NCBI GenBank assembly: GCA_019321725.1
Contig: CM033123.1
Location: 16,520,601-16,584,600, forward strand
Direction of reading: 5' to 3'
Length of the DNA: 64,000 nt
Source of the DNA: Paulownia fortunei
Lineage: Eukaryota > Streptophyta > Magnoliopsida > Lamiales > Paulowniaceae
Both the position numbers and the translations under genes were made by a program. The notes below the pieces were generated by a model. That model had not been told where the DNA came from and made no database searches. It saw nothing but the letters and a program-made list of their open reading frames with translations. Numbering within the stretch: position 1 is the first letter of the stretch; every line of letters begins with the position of its first letter. This document shows, piece after piece, positions 48,441 to 61,546 of this stretch.

Positions 48441-51400
48441 ATGGAGCCGCCGCCACCACCACCTTCATCGCAGCAGCCGTCGTCTCCGGGAGTTTCACCG
48501 GTCCAACTGAAAGACTGCATAGAAGAGCTGCTGGAATTCACACTCCGTTCCTCCATACAAGGCAAACTCCACACCGGCCTCTCCAATGAATACTGTGCCA
48601 ATCTCCTCAGAGACGATCCCTCCAATCCCCTTGCCACTAGCAACGGTAATAAGCTTCCCTTTTCAAAAACTTATAATCTTATTATGGTTGCACGTTTTCC
48701 GTCGGAAGTTGTACTCTATGCATAGCTAGTTGTACCTTGACGACCTCGGTTGAATTATTTAGCTTTGACCCTTTTCACCGCCTTTCTAGTTTCGATGTGA
48801 TCAAAAGATTTCCCTTTTCATAAGTTTATGATCTATTTATTTGTTTATCTTGGAAATTGGGCCGGGTTTAGGATCATGAAGAATTGACATCATGTAAATT
48901 TAAGTTGAATGCTAATTCCAAAATTTGGGTGAAAATAGAATTGTAGCTTTGCAAAGGTAGTTGTTTTTGTTACATAGCTGTACATATGTTTTATTTATTT
49001 ATAAAAGGTGAAAATAGAATTGTAGCTTTGTTTCTCATGTAGCTTTTACATGTGTAGTGAGTATTGGACCTCGTATATTCTGTTTGTACAATAGACAAAA
49101 TGCTTCTTACTTACTGTTACATCCATGTGTGGAACCAAGATTTCACATTTTGGGGGGAAGGGCAAGGTAGCCATATCAACAATTTAATGTTCATTGACAA
49201 ATATTATGCTCAAAGCTTGTGCGATTGTGTATCCGGAAACAGAAAAGACAAAACTAAATCGTATGTTAAAATGGAAAAGGATGTTAGTAAATGAATCTAA
49301 AAGCACAATAAGAAGAGAAAAGGTGGTGAGAGCAGAATGAAGCTCAATGAGCAATCTTTGACTTAACCATTTCAAAATATCATCATGTTCTATCTAATAC
49401 CACAACTTGCAAAAGAAATTGTGTGTACATGAGTTTTGGGGGTTGACATGCTGTCTGTGCAAGTAATTTCTGTATTGGGCATCTATTGTCTAGTTGCTTT
49501 TTCTTTGCATCCTAGATATCTACACAATTTTTTGGATATATATGATCTGTTTAAATACGAACAAATGCAAATTCTCGGATATCGAGATTTATATATTTCT
49601 ATATGACTTAAAAGAACAAAATATACAAGGAATTTCAGAGCTGAAATTTTGCATTTTGAGAAAAATCAACTTTTTGTACGATAACATTATTGCTGAAAAG
49701 GGATGAACATGAATGTGGTTGAACCTTTTCTTTTTTTTTTCTGGATATAATCAACTTTTTTTCTTAGTTCTTTGTTGAGCTTCATTTTTTGTATGTCATG
49801 GTTTAGATATATTATCTGGGCCACTCAGTTACTAATGATTTAGTTCCATTTTTATCAGAAGTTTCTAAAGGAGTTCCATCATATCCTTTATACAAGCGCC
49901 TAGCATTGTCTCTTTATCAGTCTATACATTCTGGAGCCTTGTGTACAGCATATAAAGAACTTATACCAGTGCCTGAAGACTGTTCCTTAAAGAAGAAAGG
50001 CGAAGAATGGAATAAGCTGATTGTGGAAAAGGGTTCATCTTTTCTGAGTGTGAGACTGAAAATGCTATTTAGGCAAATTATTATTTCTTTTGGGATGTTT
50101 GCAAAGCTTCTTGAGTTTAGTCAGTGCTGAAATTGTGTTTTTATAGATGCTGAAAGAAGTGGACTTTGAGCTTCACGTTCAGGAGCCTTTCTTTTCTCAG
50201 CTTAATGGTATTCGTTCCTTGGTTTGGATTTTTCTATTTTGTATTCTTTGTTGGGATTATTGTCATAAATTTCCATCTATCTTTCTCAGATACTTTCTAT
50301 CTTGTTTAGGCAACTTTTTCCTTGTATGCAGATGGACTCAAAACGATCGAAGGAAGGTGTGCTGTTGGTGACTACAAGAGGTATGACACATTTTTTAGTT
50401 ATGTGTCACACTGCTACACACTGAAGAGAAAACTCCCAAGTATGCAATGGTGTCTATTCAAAACATACCACAATGGACAAAGCATCTATAACCAAAGTAT
50501 CAAGATAAGAAATAGATAATAAATATATGAAGGCATTATAAACAAGATCCTTAACAATAACATTCATCCTTATAAATTCTAAAAGTTTTATGTACAAATA
50601 TATTCCTCAAGCTAAAATGTATGGAGATGAACATGATTTGATTCCCCTATCCCACAAGAATATTCATTTCAAATTTATTCTGAAATATTTCTTTCTATTT
50701 ATGTGAACTGAATAGTAAATAAAATTTACCAGCTCATTTCAAGGAAGCTGGCAAATTCATATCTTTATTTTTTCTGTCCAAACCTGTCCAAGCTACCTAT
50801 TCTCTAAAGTGTTTGTGGGTAAATGGGCTTGATGGCCAAGTCATGGGTCAACCTAATTTTTAGTATCATGTGCTAGGCTTTAGCATGAGTAGTTATATCC
50901 CGCATAATAAACTGAATGCAGCACCTCCATGGTTATTTGTGCAAATTAGGCATTCATTGAGTTTGATACTTTATTGCAAAACAAATCACTCTCATTTGAT
51001 GTTGTATGGAAAAAGTTGTAAACAATGAAATTTTCCAAAAAATTATCTAGAAGTCTTTGAAATGGAGTTCATGTACCTTTATTTTTTGTTGTTCAATGGG
51101 ACGCCCGTTTACTTAGGTTTCTTGTACAAATCATTTATATCCTAAGTGACATGATCAGGCTTCCATAGATTGCTGGATAATTATATTAAGCATTGGTTAT
51201 CTTTGAGAACTTTTACAACGTAGAACAGAAATAAAACAATCCTTTTATCAGATAATTAGCAAGATAAAACCATACCTGAAAACTTTACTAATCTGTGAAT
51301 TTTTGCATTATGCTTCTTTGTGGGAGTTTGTCTTAACCTCTCTATTTTTCTCTCTACCGGTGTCTTATGTCTTATTTGGGTGCTAGAATCAAATGTGGAC

Positions 51401-54400
51401 ATTTACTTCTCTTCAACAAATGCTTGACGCTGCAAGTTCAGGTGCTAGTATGTTCCATACAGTTCCTTTATGTGATCTCAAGGAGTCCTCCTGTACTAAA
51501 GCTATAACATTTTCAGGATATCCGGCAATATGCTTCATTTCATGAGATGTTGGAAGCAGAGAGTCTTGCAAAAGTTCTTCCAGGAGTATCTAGCATTGAA
51601 GAAGGTAGTAGTGGTACTGGATATGTTTTTGATTAAGAACTAGAGGTGCTATGCACAATCTTTTGGTGGACTCTGGATTAAAATTAATGAATGGACATGT
51701 TTTTCAACATGAACGTCTCATAAATGGTTCTGAGACCGGGATTTTCACCTAGCAAGATAAAGTCTATGATTGGTTTGAAGAATGAAATAGAACCCCATTT
51801 TTTTACCAGGGAAGTTCGGCGCGTTCAGAACCTTTGACAAACCTCAAATAGTATTGATTATGCTTCAATGTGAGTATGATTAATAGGCGATGCACCATCC
51901 TTGCTTCTATGCATCTTTCCGTTGATGTATTCATCCAATTGATCCAGACTAGAAGGAGCACCAATAGCTCATCGGGACTTGGTTAGAGGGAGGGAGGGAG
52001 GGAGAGAGAGAGAGAGGCGGGGCTGGGGTGGAGGAGAGAGGGAAGGGGGTGAGTGGGAGAGGGAGAGGCAATTTGTGTAAGATTTACATGCCTTCCATCT
52101 GTTCCTAAAGATTTGAGTATCGAAGGGAAGGATTATTTTATGTAGATGGTGCAACACAAATAATTTGTACATACATGGTTCAGCACAAATATATTCATTT
52201 CGTATTCGATCACTAGTGTGCCCCAAACACATCATATCTTACTTTTTCGGAATTGGTCTACATGTTTGTTTTCAGTCGTATTTTTATCCCTTATCTGTGT
52301 TTGTGCTTCTCATTGTAACTTGTACTTGTTCTTCTTATTTCTTGAGAACTTCTCATATATTGAAGCTCCTTCAACCTTTTCTCTCATTAAATTTATTTGC
52401 AACCTCTCCTCAACTCACATTCCATCTTTTTCCATTGTATATAAGTAGATACTTGTTCTAACATTTACAGTACCAAGGCCATCTAGTCTGATCATGACCT
52501 ATTGGACCATGGACCTTATATTTTGTTTTACAGCTTTGAAGTAAGGGGTAATCAGCTCCTGATTCCCCCGGATATGAAAGTGTTCAAACTTCTCTAGTCC
52601 TTATGGTTAAGCCCTTTTAAATGAATCAGTAACTAGTTAACAAGTTATTTCCAATGAATTTCTTGCTGGATGACAAGCTAAATAAGTCCAGCTGAGATTG
52701 AAGGAAAGTATGGAATATGATGATTGGAATTACTCTTCCTAGATTATTTATGATTGTTGTTTGGGTTTTTTCAGGTGTCCAAATCTATAGAAATTTCTAC
52801 TCAGAAGAAAAGGAAAGGTCAAATGGTGTTCTTGCCATATGTGTTAAAATACCAACTTCTCAGCCTTATGTTATTATGGCCTCCATACTTTCAGTGAGTG
52901 TTCTCAGTGGCTTGCAATACTCTTCTTTGGATTTCGTTTTCTTGATTCCTGTGATAAGATGAAGTTGCATGCTTGCTTTCATTTTTGTATCTTGTGCTTG
53001 CAATTCCCAACTTTTATGAGGTCAAAATACTTTCCTTCTCACTTGAGGACTGGGCCACAGACCACGGGCCACGGATCACTGAATTGACATGATGAGCACG
53101 TAGCATATTTGAGTGGGGAGTTTGTAACACCCTGTTCCACATTGGTTGTGAGAGAATTGCATGACTGGTTTATAAGGTCTTTGGTATCTTCTATTTGTTA
53201 ACATGGGCTTAACAATTTCAGGCTAGTAAGCTAGTGTCTATCTAAGTGACAAAGTCAGGAATTTAATCTATGTCCTTTCATGTCTAAACATAGAATTGTA
53301 TGCCCTACCTTTTAGGAATCTACCTAGACAATTCATCATTCCTTAGGTTTAAAGCCATTTGCAAGAATTACCGCATATCTCTATATGCCCTGATTCTCTC
53401 TGTTTTTCTGACCCCTTGTGCCTGATATATTTTTGTTCATCGTATTTGGTTTAATTATGTTTCTTGGTAATATCGGGGTTCGCATTCTACTATGACTGGC
53501 AACTTCAGGAATGGCTACCCCCATTCCTGAACAGTCCTATCCGTGTTCTTTTTCTTTTATTTGCTAACATTTGCTGCCTCCTCCTCAAACCGAAACTCAA
53601 ATGAAGATTACAGAATTTTATATGATCAGAGTGATGAATGCCATGATTTAACTTTTATTGCATGCACCTAAAACTTGCAGTTTATAAATACTAAGTAAAG
53701 TTCATGGAAGTGTACTTTCTCCTAATAATATTTTCACAAGCTTTCAGCTTCAAGGACTGATTGTAAGCTTTATAGTTAGAATGCTGTTAGTCATAACAAT
53801 TAACGCCCATGCCTTCGATTTTATACATACTCTTTAACATATGAGATGTAACCTTATATTCACAAATATCAAGTTGGAAAGGATTGTAAGTGTGATAAAT
53901 GCGATACTGATTTTACTCTTTTTAATTTCATTGAAAAATGGGAGACAGAAACAAATTTAAGCTATTGTAAAATAAACAATAGATAAATCTAGAAAATTGA
54001 CTCACACCCATCAGATAAGGAGCTGATAGTCCAAGCCTATCAAACAAATTCTCATTGAACATAAACTATATATACAAGATTTACGTATATAAGCATTTTG
54101 GTACCCAAGTTTTGCCGTTAATGTTAATTTGTTGGAGACCTTGCAGTCTTTCTTCAGTTCTTAGTTCCATTTTCCAGAGCCTAAATATAGATGTCCTTCA
54201 TTTCAATAGAACTTCTGCATCAGTGGAAGTACCAGATGTCCTATTATCACATAATATACTACTCTGTATCTTGTGGACTGTGATTTATGTTTTTTGCCTT
54301 TTCAATTCCATGGGAAAAGAAGGGTTCTTGATTTTTTTTTTCCCTATTGGTTGAAAAGGGTTAGGTAATGTCACTAACTGGGAATCACTTTTTAAAATTT

Positions 54401-57400
54401 TTGTACCACGTTTTTCTTCATGATCTCACACTTGTAAAAGCACAAATACATTGTCACAGAGAGAAACATAAAATGCTTGTGTCACTGAATCTCTATGCGA
54501 CTTGTCAGCATATGAAGCATGTATACAAGTTTAAAAGGTGACATCCTTGATCCATAGTTGTTTTACATGCTTTGTATATTATTCGATATCTTCAAGACAT
54601 GTCTTTGAGGCCACTTGTATTTTAAGCTTGGTTGCATGCTCTTGCAGGGTATTAGCTATGGTGGAGTTCAAAAACTTCTGGGCTTTGTAGAGACAACGGG
54701 AACAAATTCAGAATTACTACCACCCCCAACATCAACTCTGCTCTCAACATTTTTGACGCTACATAATCCTGATGTATGATTATGCCTCATGATGGTTTTT
54801 TTTGGAATTTCAAGTAGTATTTAAATAAAATCTTCTTTCTTGTTATGTTTGTCTTCCTCATTAATACTCCATTGGTATGACATTTTTGTGAATTTTCAAA
54901 GAAACATTAGACAATTGAACAGAAACAAGCTAAAAATTGTTTCTCCTGAAATTGAATCCTTCTAATATTTTTATCGTTGGCGTTGTACATTAGATTGTTG
55001 ACAATTTCATTTCAGTTGTGCAATTGCACACATTTAACTGATTGGACAATTGTTTTTCTTTTCTAGCTATTTACGTAATGGGGGATACAGTTACAGAATA
55101 ATATTTATGCATGAGTATCATTCTTGGTCTGCTTCATATTGTGCTTTAAATTGTTATTTCAGAATTGGTAATGATGCTGCATCATTTTGCGGCTGCTTAT
55201 GTATTCTCTCTTGTTTGGCTTGAGGTTAAAGGTTCGACCTTGACAAATGGTGCCAGGGCTCTAGCAAAGCATGCAAATAGAAGCAGCGAAGGATACTGGG
55301 GTGCCTTACATGGAAGTGGTCAGTTCCCTTTGATTATGGATCTTTCAAAGTTGTATCCTGTCAATGCAAGTGAATATCATTAATAACCACCTAAGTCGCA
55401 CAATACGAATGCTGGAGCAGGAGCAGGAGATAGAAATGAAAATGCTTATGAGCGAGGCGACTTAGATCATGTATCGAAATAAATAAATATTATTTTCAAA
55501 TATACTATGTATTTCGAAAAAGAAATTATCGCAGGCCAAATACACTTTGTTACTTTTTAGACACCCAAATCCTGTTGATGTTTTTTCTGTCTGGGCCTCT
55601 TAGAAATTGAATATTGGTATTAAGTACCTAGCAATTGCACCCAGCTTTATCCTTCGCCTTCACCTTTTCTTTTTTCAACCAAGAGTCGGCTAAGTGTATC
55701 TTGAAGAAAATCATTCATATTAACTTTCTTTCCACTCGTCCCTCTCTCTAGATTAGCGCCTCTCTACTCCTCTCCACCTCGAGATTTCTTTTCTACATGT
55801 CAATAGTTAAAATGTATAGCAGGATTGCCATCTCCGTCAATGTTCCCTCCCCACCTTTAAGTCTATGCCGACGACCAGACTTGCAGTTGAAAATATCAGC
55901 CCTAAGCAAGATTTCATTCATTCATTAAACAATGTTTACCGTCTTTTAATACACAGATTAAGAATTTATAAAGCTTCTAGGTTGCAGCTCCTGCTCGCAA
56001 GTCGCTAGAGCATGACACGAGCACCTGGGGTGGGTGACTTGTATTTCTTAATCGACCTTCATGCTACTTTTGCCTGACTGGTCTGCAAAAGCACTTTATT
56101 TTCTGTGGGAGGAATTATTTTCCCTTAATACCCATTCTTTCAGTTACCAATTCTTAAGCATGCATTGACTTGGACGTATAGAATTTTTGTGCTCTGTGGA
56201 AGCTGAGTCAATAGCCTTCTGCATTCTACTATGCCAGAATCTTGTGCCGGGATTAAAAGATAGTGTCCTGCTTTTCCACTGAAGGCTACTGAAAAAAGTT
56301 TCCACTGCTCCTCAAGGAACAAGTATTTGGCCATTATCCTTTTGGCTGAAATCATGTGGAACTCAAATTACTATTCATATACATTAGTTTATCTAAGTTC
56401 AGTTCCATTAATATATGGTCTGAACTACATCAGAATGACTGACAGATGAACCAACTAGGTATGCAACTACGTTAAAGAAAGAGAGAAACCAATATTTACA
56501 TGTACAGATAATTGAATTGCTATGGTTGTTTTGGCTCAGTGGATTATGCTGCATACTTGTTAAAAGCCCAAGGAACACCAAGGCAACAACTGATCCTGCC
56601 CGTCTTTGAAATGTGGTGTCTAGTTTGCAGTAAAGATTTTAAAAGATTTGAATAACACCCTTGCTGTTAAGTGTTACTTTAGCACAACAAACATGCTTGG
56701 TCTTGCACTGATATTAGAGCCAAAGGTTATGAGTTCAATTTCCAACGGGCTCAATTGTTGGGAAGTTGCCCTAATATTGATGCAAAGCCTAGGTTTGGAA
56801 TGTGGTGCTTGGGCTCATGCGAAATTTTAAGGATCTGAATAGCACATGTGAAATTTTAAGGATCTGAATAGCACCATGGCTATCTGAAATAGCTTTTGGC
56901 ATAAGGACGAACACTTGTACTACAAATTGATATCCAATTGCAGAATGACGTAAAAGAATTGATGCAAATTGTATCTGTTTATTTTTTAGACAATACTAAT
57001 TCAAACCTCAATCAAGGACTTCTCTGTAACAACAAAAAATCATAATATACTTGGATGGTTTCACGAGCCTTACTCCTGGCATCTCACTACTTTTCTTCTT
57101 GTGCTTGTGTTTGATTACTACTCTTCTTTTTATCAATTAGACATCTGCTGCTGTATCTGGATTTGTCAAAAAAAGATGGTTATCCTGCGGCCTTTAAAGC
57201 CATTGTTATAAGTTTCTAGCGATTCTCCTACTAATTCACCTCTTCCTGCTCACTCCCCCTCCACCCTACACATTACGTCGCGCTCTTTCTGAAACATGAT
57301 AGGAATATCAATGTCCCATTGTATTTAGTGGGAGCCGAACATCCACTGCCAGTTCATGATGAGACGATGCATATGATTGTATATATATCTTATCAGATGA

Positions 57401-58269
57401 TACAAAACTTCATCTTCAGAAGAATAACAGAATTCATAACTAGTTTGAAGGTAAACAAATGACAATTTGGAATCGATCAGTTTTCCCCTATCATCTACTA
57501 CTTATAATTTATCACCAATTCTTGACTCAATTGGTCCTTCATAACATGACATGAGAAAATATGGCTGTTTATCCATCTTTTACTAAGTAAATGCAATGTA
57601 CTTGCTAATTCAAGTAGCTTTGCCATAAACTTAATCGAAATAGGGTGAAGCAAATCAAGTAAATCACGTTAGTAATCTATTAAGCTGTTACAATAGGGAT
57701 GATGTGGTGTTTACGTCTAATGTTTGAGTTATTGAGTTGATAGCTACCCATTTATCTGGATCTGCTGGATTATTAACTTTTCTTTTTTTGCGATGATTAT
57801 GTCACAGACACTTACAGCATTGTCATGAAGATTTCTTGTTGCCAAAACATAAGTCTTAGTTATGCCTTGCTTAGGTTCTTTGAAGTTTTTGAGATTTTTC
57901 ACTTTCAGCCTCCGCCTGCAGACTCTGAGAAAAATAGGCATGCTGTGGATGTCATCAATCGGCTGTTGACTCAATGTAGCTGGATGAACATGCATATTGT
58001 TCAACCACATGGAAGCGTCTTTGAGATCAGGACTGATGATGGTTATGGTGCACGGTGGTCTGGTGATGGAACTAAGGTAATGTTTTGTTTGCCAAAGTCT
58101 TTAACTTTGTTCCTTCAAGTATTATGCATTCAAAGGTTAAGCATAAATGTTTGGCAAAGATAGACTTAGATATTCACATCTGAAGCAAATCGAATGTTGT
58201 GGTCTGCAGTTTATAGGATTTCTCGAGCCATACATGGTGGATGGGCACTCGAGCGGCTGGAAACATTAG
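48441..58269 (+). CDS. ASCH-domain protein, plant RNA-binding ASCH type (11 exons, 400 aa)
   Basis: Exons: 48441-48645, 49859-50049, 50147-50207, 50332-50380, 51387-51441, 51517-51604, 52775-52893, 54648-54773, 55225-55318, 57922-58076 and 58210-58269. They total 1203 nt with consistent phases and GT-AG introns, and TAG at 58267-58269. The protein resembles the Arabidopsis ASCH-domain protein At2g43465 throughout. A proline-rich start (MEPPPPPPSS) is followed by an N-terminal helical region. The ASCH fold starts at about residue 141 (ELHVQEPFFSQL), with the G-x-K-x-x-E-x-R signature at 154-161 (GLKTIEGR). ASCH folds are related to PUA and are thought to bind RNA; the best known member is the human coactivator TRIP4/ASC-1. 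The C-terminal part (DGYGARWSGDGTKFIGFLEP, ending GWKH) is conserved in plant relatives. Exon 10 starts at the second of two close AG sites because only that keeps the frame. A long open frame follows the stop (see findings). Confidence 0.93.
51980..52070. repeat. Purine tract (GGGA/GA) in ASCH intron 6
   Basis: A run of gagg and ga units with several G-runs, entirely purine apart from a few bases. The minus-strand frame rich in Ser, Pro and Leu is an artefact. Confidence 0.85.
53041..53310 (+). mobile_element. Possible LTR/TRIM-type fragment in ASCH intron 7
   Basis: The phrase tgtaacaccctgttccacat, followed by tggttgtgagag and a tttataaggtc stretch, is the style of the start of many plant LTR and TRIM elements (TG start, conserved CCACAT). 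No second terminus was found, so this may be a solo fragment. Weak evidence. Confidence 0.35.
56640..56880 (+). mobile_element. Possible tRNA-related SINE or LTR fragment in ASCH intron 9
   Basis: Contains gatattagagccaaaggtt followed by atgagttcaatttccaacgg, which resembles the tRNA-Met-related region seen in plant SINEs and in copia primer sites (tggtatcagagcc). It is followed by two adjacent copies of a unit containing gaaattttaaggatctgaat (56820-56875). No complete element could be delimited. Confidence 0.35.
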
Positions 58270-58458
58270 TTCACTTTACTGTATTTGGAAGGAATTGAAG
58301 TCTTAGAATTGGAATTAGAACCTAACCACAAAGGTTTTATGACACCCTCAAAGTTTCAAAGGCTTACACCAAAGAAACATCGTCCTCTTCCCATTTTACC
58401 ACCCCCTATCGGCCATGTTCGAATCGTTAAGCTCCTTAAGCAGCGGTTGGAACTATGA
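58270..58458 (+). other. 62-codon open frame directly after the ASCH stop, same phase
   Basis: Reading on in frame from the TAG at 58267-58269 gives 62 sense codons before TGA (58456-58458). The reading starts FTLLYLEGIEVLELELEP and ends LLKQRLEL. The middle is basic and proline-rich (TPKKHRPLPILPPPIGHV). It may be a chance frame in the 3' UTR, a former C-terminal extension cut by a new stop, or a read-through or alternatively spliced extension. I recognise no family. The stop context TAG-TTC is not the known strong plant read-through context (CAR-YYA). Confidence 0.5.
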
Positions 58459-60572
58459 GCTCTTATTGTTGTTTGTATGTTGAAGACTCTGTATTTAGTG
58501 AAACTGCAGAACGTGGAGCATCTCCTCGAGTCACTATTTGTATACTTTATGTTGGCTGCCTGCTTTAACCTTTGCTGCGTGTTAACGTGGGTGTATAAAT
58601 TAGTTTATAGGGTAAATTACATAAATATCCCCTTCGGGCACCCTATTATGTGAGAAATTACATTGACTTTTATCAAGACAAATACTCTAACTGCGTTGAT
58701 GAGGACATTTTTTTATAATTTCTTATTATTTATATGTGAAAATGATGAAGATAGATACAAAATGAGTTTTTTGGCTGAAAAGTTGATAGTTTTTCCTCAA
58801 AAAAGTGAAGATAGCTACAAAATGGATTTAACTCCACAAATGGGTAAACACAGCCTTTTCCGTTTAGAATTTAACGATTGCAATGAAAAGGGACATAATT
58901 TGGATCATTCCGATACCATCATATAGTAAATTATGTTTGGCAACAAGATGGAAATGTAAAATAATATATTAGAGCGAAAACAGGGCTAAGAGTGGGTGCG
59001 GGAGCGAGAGAAACGAAACGTAAATTTTTTAAGAGTGAGAGCATCTTAGAGCGTTTATTGAAAATAAATAAAAATACATATTAATGTATAATTCTCAATT
59101 TCTATAAATTAAGAACGTAGTTTAAAACATTTATCCTGAGTTTTAACAATTAGCCCAAACCCATTTATCCTAATTGTAGAAGCTGGCCCAAGAAGTAAAA
59201 TTTAATGGCCAATTGGGCCCATTTATTATATGTAATGAAAGTAGCCCAAGAAACCAAAGTAGCTTATCTTATCAGAAAAAACAAAATGGAAACAACTTTC
59301 CTTCCGTTCATTTTATTTTTTTTGTAGAGAATAGGGAAAAAAATTGAAAGAGAGGTAGAAGGATGATTTTTGAGAGCGTGATTGGATATGAGATAAAAAT
59401 ATAAAGATAACAGTTGATGCGATGTTTTTTTTTTTTTTTTAAGTGTGATTGGATGTGAGAATTTTTATGAATTTTTTTTAGAATGTTGATCGTAAGTGGG
59501 AACTTTTTGTAGGAATTTTTGTTTTATGTGAAATTATTCCAAGAGAATTTATTAAAATGAAGGCTTTATTTTTGTTCTAGTATGAAATTAGTATAACTTG
59601 GCATATTACTATATGCACAAATATGATTTATTTAATACTAACGTGTATTGGAATATGTATGTGAATATCTATATTATTATTTATATATTTGTTATGAAAA
59701 TTTTGAACAATTACAACATTTTCCACAATATATAAAAAGTATGGTGCATTCTATATATTTATTTCCCTATATATATATCCAATGTATCTTGAAATACATG
59801 TAACGGTGTAATTTAAACAAATTAATATGATATCAAAAAATTTCTTCAAGGAGACCTTTTAACTAATATTCATGTTATTACATGAATATTGTATTCGAAA
59901 GTAAAATTTGTTGAAAAATATAAAATTAATTTAAATATTTTTGGAGCGTGTACCAATAGTAGATATTTTATTTATAAAATCATGCAGCTTGTATGTATAT
60001 GTCGTGGATATACATTCATATTCAATTGTCTGAATGTAACACAAGTACAAACATTGCAAATGAACATCATGATATCAGATAAATTTAATAGAAAATGAAA
60101 TTGACCGGAAAGGTATCAGAACAGACCCTTCATAACAACCACCAAACCCGTTGAATACTCTAGCAATCTCAATACTTATAAAAATGACGTGTACATAAAT
60201 TCAATATTACTGCTGTTACAAGTTCGCAAGAACAAGCAGACCAATTTACACAACTAAATCTCCACAAAATCATAGTATAGGAACATCTACAATAAACTCG
60301 CTACCACATTATGAGGGATGCTATTAAAATAAGGAGTCACGAAAAGATTAATAACCAATAGTCTACAAACATTAGTATGTATTCTTGGAATGTGTAGAAA
60401 GAATCAGCTGACAGGCTTAAACTCACCAAGAGAAATTTAAGTGACAATATTATATGAATAACTCAGGATTTAGTTTGCAGGAAAAACATTAAAAACATCT
60501 GTTCCAATTAAATCTACGTCTATTACATAAAATGTTTTAAATGAAATAGTCATAACTTAAATCCTAAAATAG
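58459..60572. other. Intergenic region after the ASCH gene
   Basis: No gene seen. At about 58606-58650 the phrase gggtaaattacataaatatcccc matches the start of a widespread class of plant non-coding repeats. The frame 58663-58926 runs across that stretch and is probably not coding. The rest is AT-rich, with a poly-T run at about 59428-59441. Confidence 0.45.
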
Positions 60573-61546
60573 TCATGGTAAACTCTCAATGTAACCATGT
60601 CTCAAATCAGGGACCATAGCAAGGAACATCCTACGACAGGTAGGATCTTCTAGCTTAATGGACGCAGTGTAAAAGAGTGGCAATAGCAAGTCAAGAATCT
60701 CCCTAAGTTTCTCAATACATAGCTCTATAGTCGTGACAGCATATGGATCACTGTATGCGGGTGTAGCATATGTTCCTTTTGTGAAGGAATAAAGTGGGGA
60801 GACGATGCCGAGATTAGGATAGGTCTTCATATGGGAGGACAAAGAAAATAAAGGACCAGACACAGTATCACGTGCTAACGATTGTTGACTACCCGAACTC
60901 TCATTCCCTAATCCATAAATACAATTGCTACACAACCCCACACACTCACCCTCACCATCCTTAGGAATTACATCTGGTATGGACAGTTGTGTGGATGACC
61001 TCGTCATCCAACTCGTCACGACAGTAGATAAGTATATCTTATTAATTCTATATAGTGCAGAAATGGTCTCCTTGGTAACGAAACGTCTTGTGGATTTGCT
61101 TATATTAAAGAAAGTACTATTACAAGACAGTGCTTGGAGAGCAAGGAAATGAATTATATTGCAAAAGAGTTAAAGATGATAAAATATATAAGACAACGCA
61201 CCGCTAGCCAACGTGCCCAACACTCATCCGACCTGGTGACCAAGCTATTATGGTAGTCCCACCCGAATTCAGCATCTGAATTAATCAACTTATGGTATCT
61301 ATACCATGTGTCTTTCAAACTATCCAATTTCTCCTGTAGTTGATTGGTAGTATAATTATACCCCAGACAAGCCTCACTCATCTTCAACAGAAGGTCATCC
61401 CATTATGTAGGTGTTAATTATTTTCCGATGATGTTACCTTTCACGACCTCCTCATACATCAAAATGACCAATGTTGTTGCATTAGCTTGGGGCCAATGTG
61501 CATCATCAACTTGGCTTGAAACTGAATTGTTGGAGCTTCCATCCAT
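60573..61546 (-). pseudogene. Myb/SANT-like domain protein remnant (L10-interacting / Harbinger-associated type)
   Basis: The start at 61546 reads MDGSSNNSVSSQVDDAHWP and then the beginning of a Myb/SANT-like domain, NATTLVILMYEEVVKGN. Two in-frame stops follow, and the domain resumes as WDDLLLKMSEACLGYNYTT, QLQEKLDSLKDTWYRYHKL, FGWD and DECWARWLA (61405-61210). A later part (61019-60573) reads through a Ser-rich linker to TTIELCIEKLREILDLL and EDPTCRRMFLAMVPDLRHGYIESL, the C-terminal part usual in this family. The two parts may be exons joined by an intron. The stops inside the first indicate a broken gene. The family is often linked to PIF/Harbinger transposons. Confidence 0.75.

Noticed and set aside
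58663..58926. 87-codon frame downstream of the ASCH gene
   Set aside because: It begins inside a common plant non-coding repeat (gggtaaattacat...) and shows no recognisable protein similarity.
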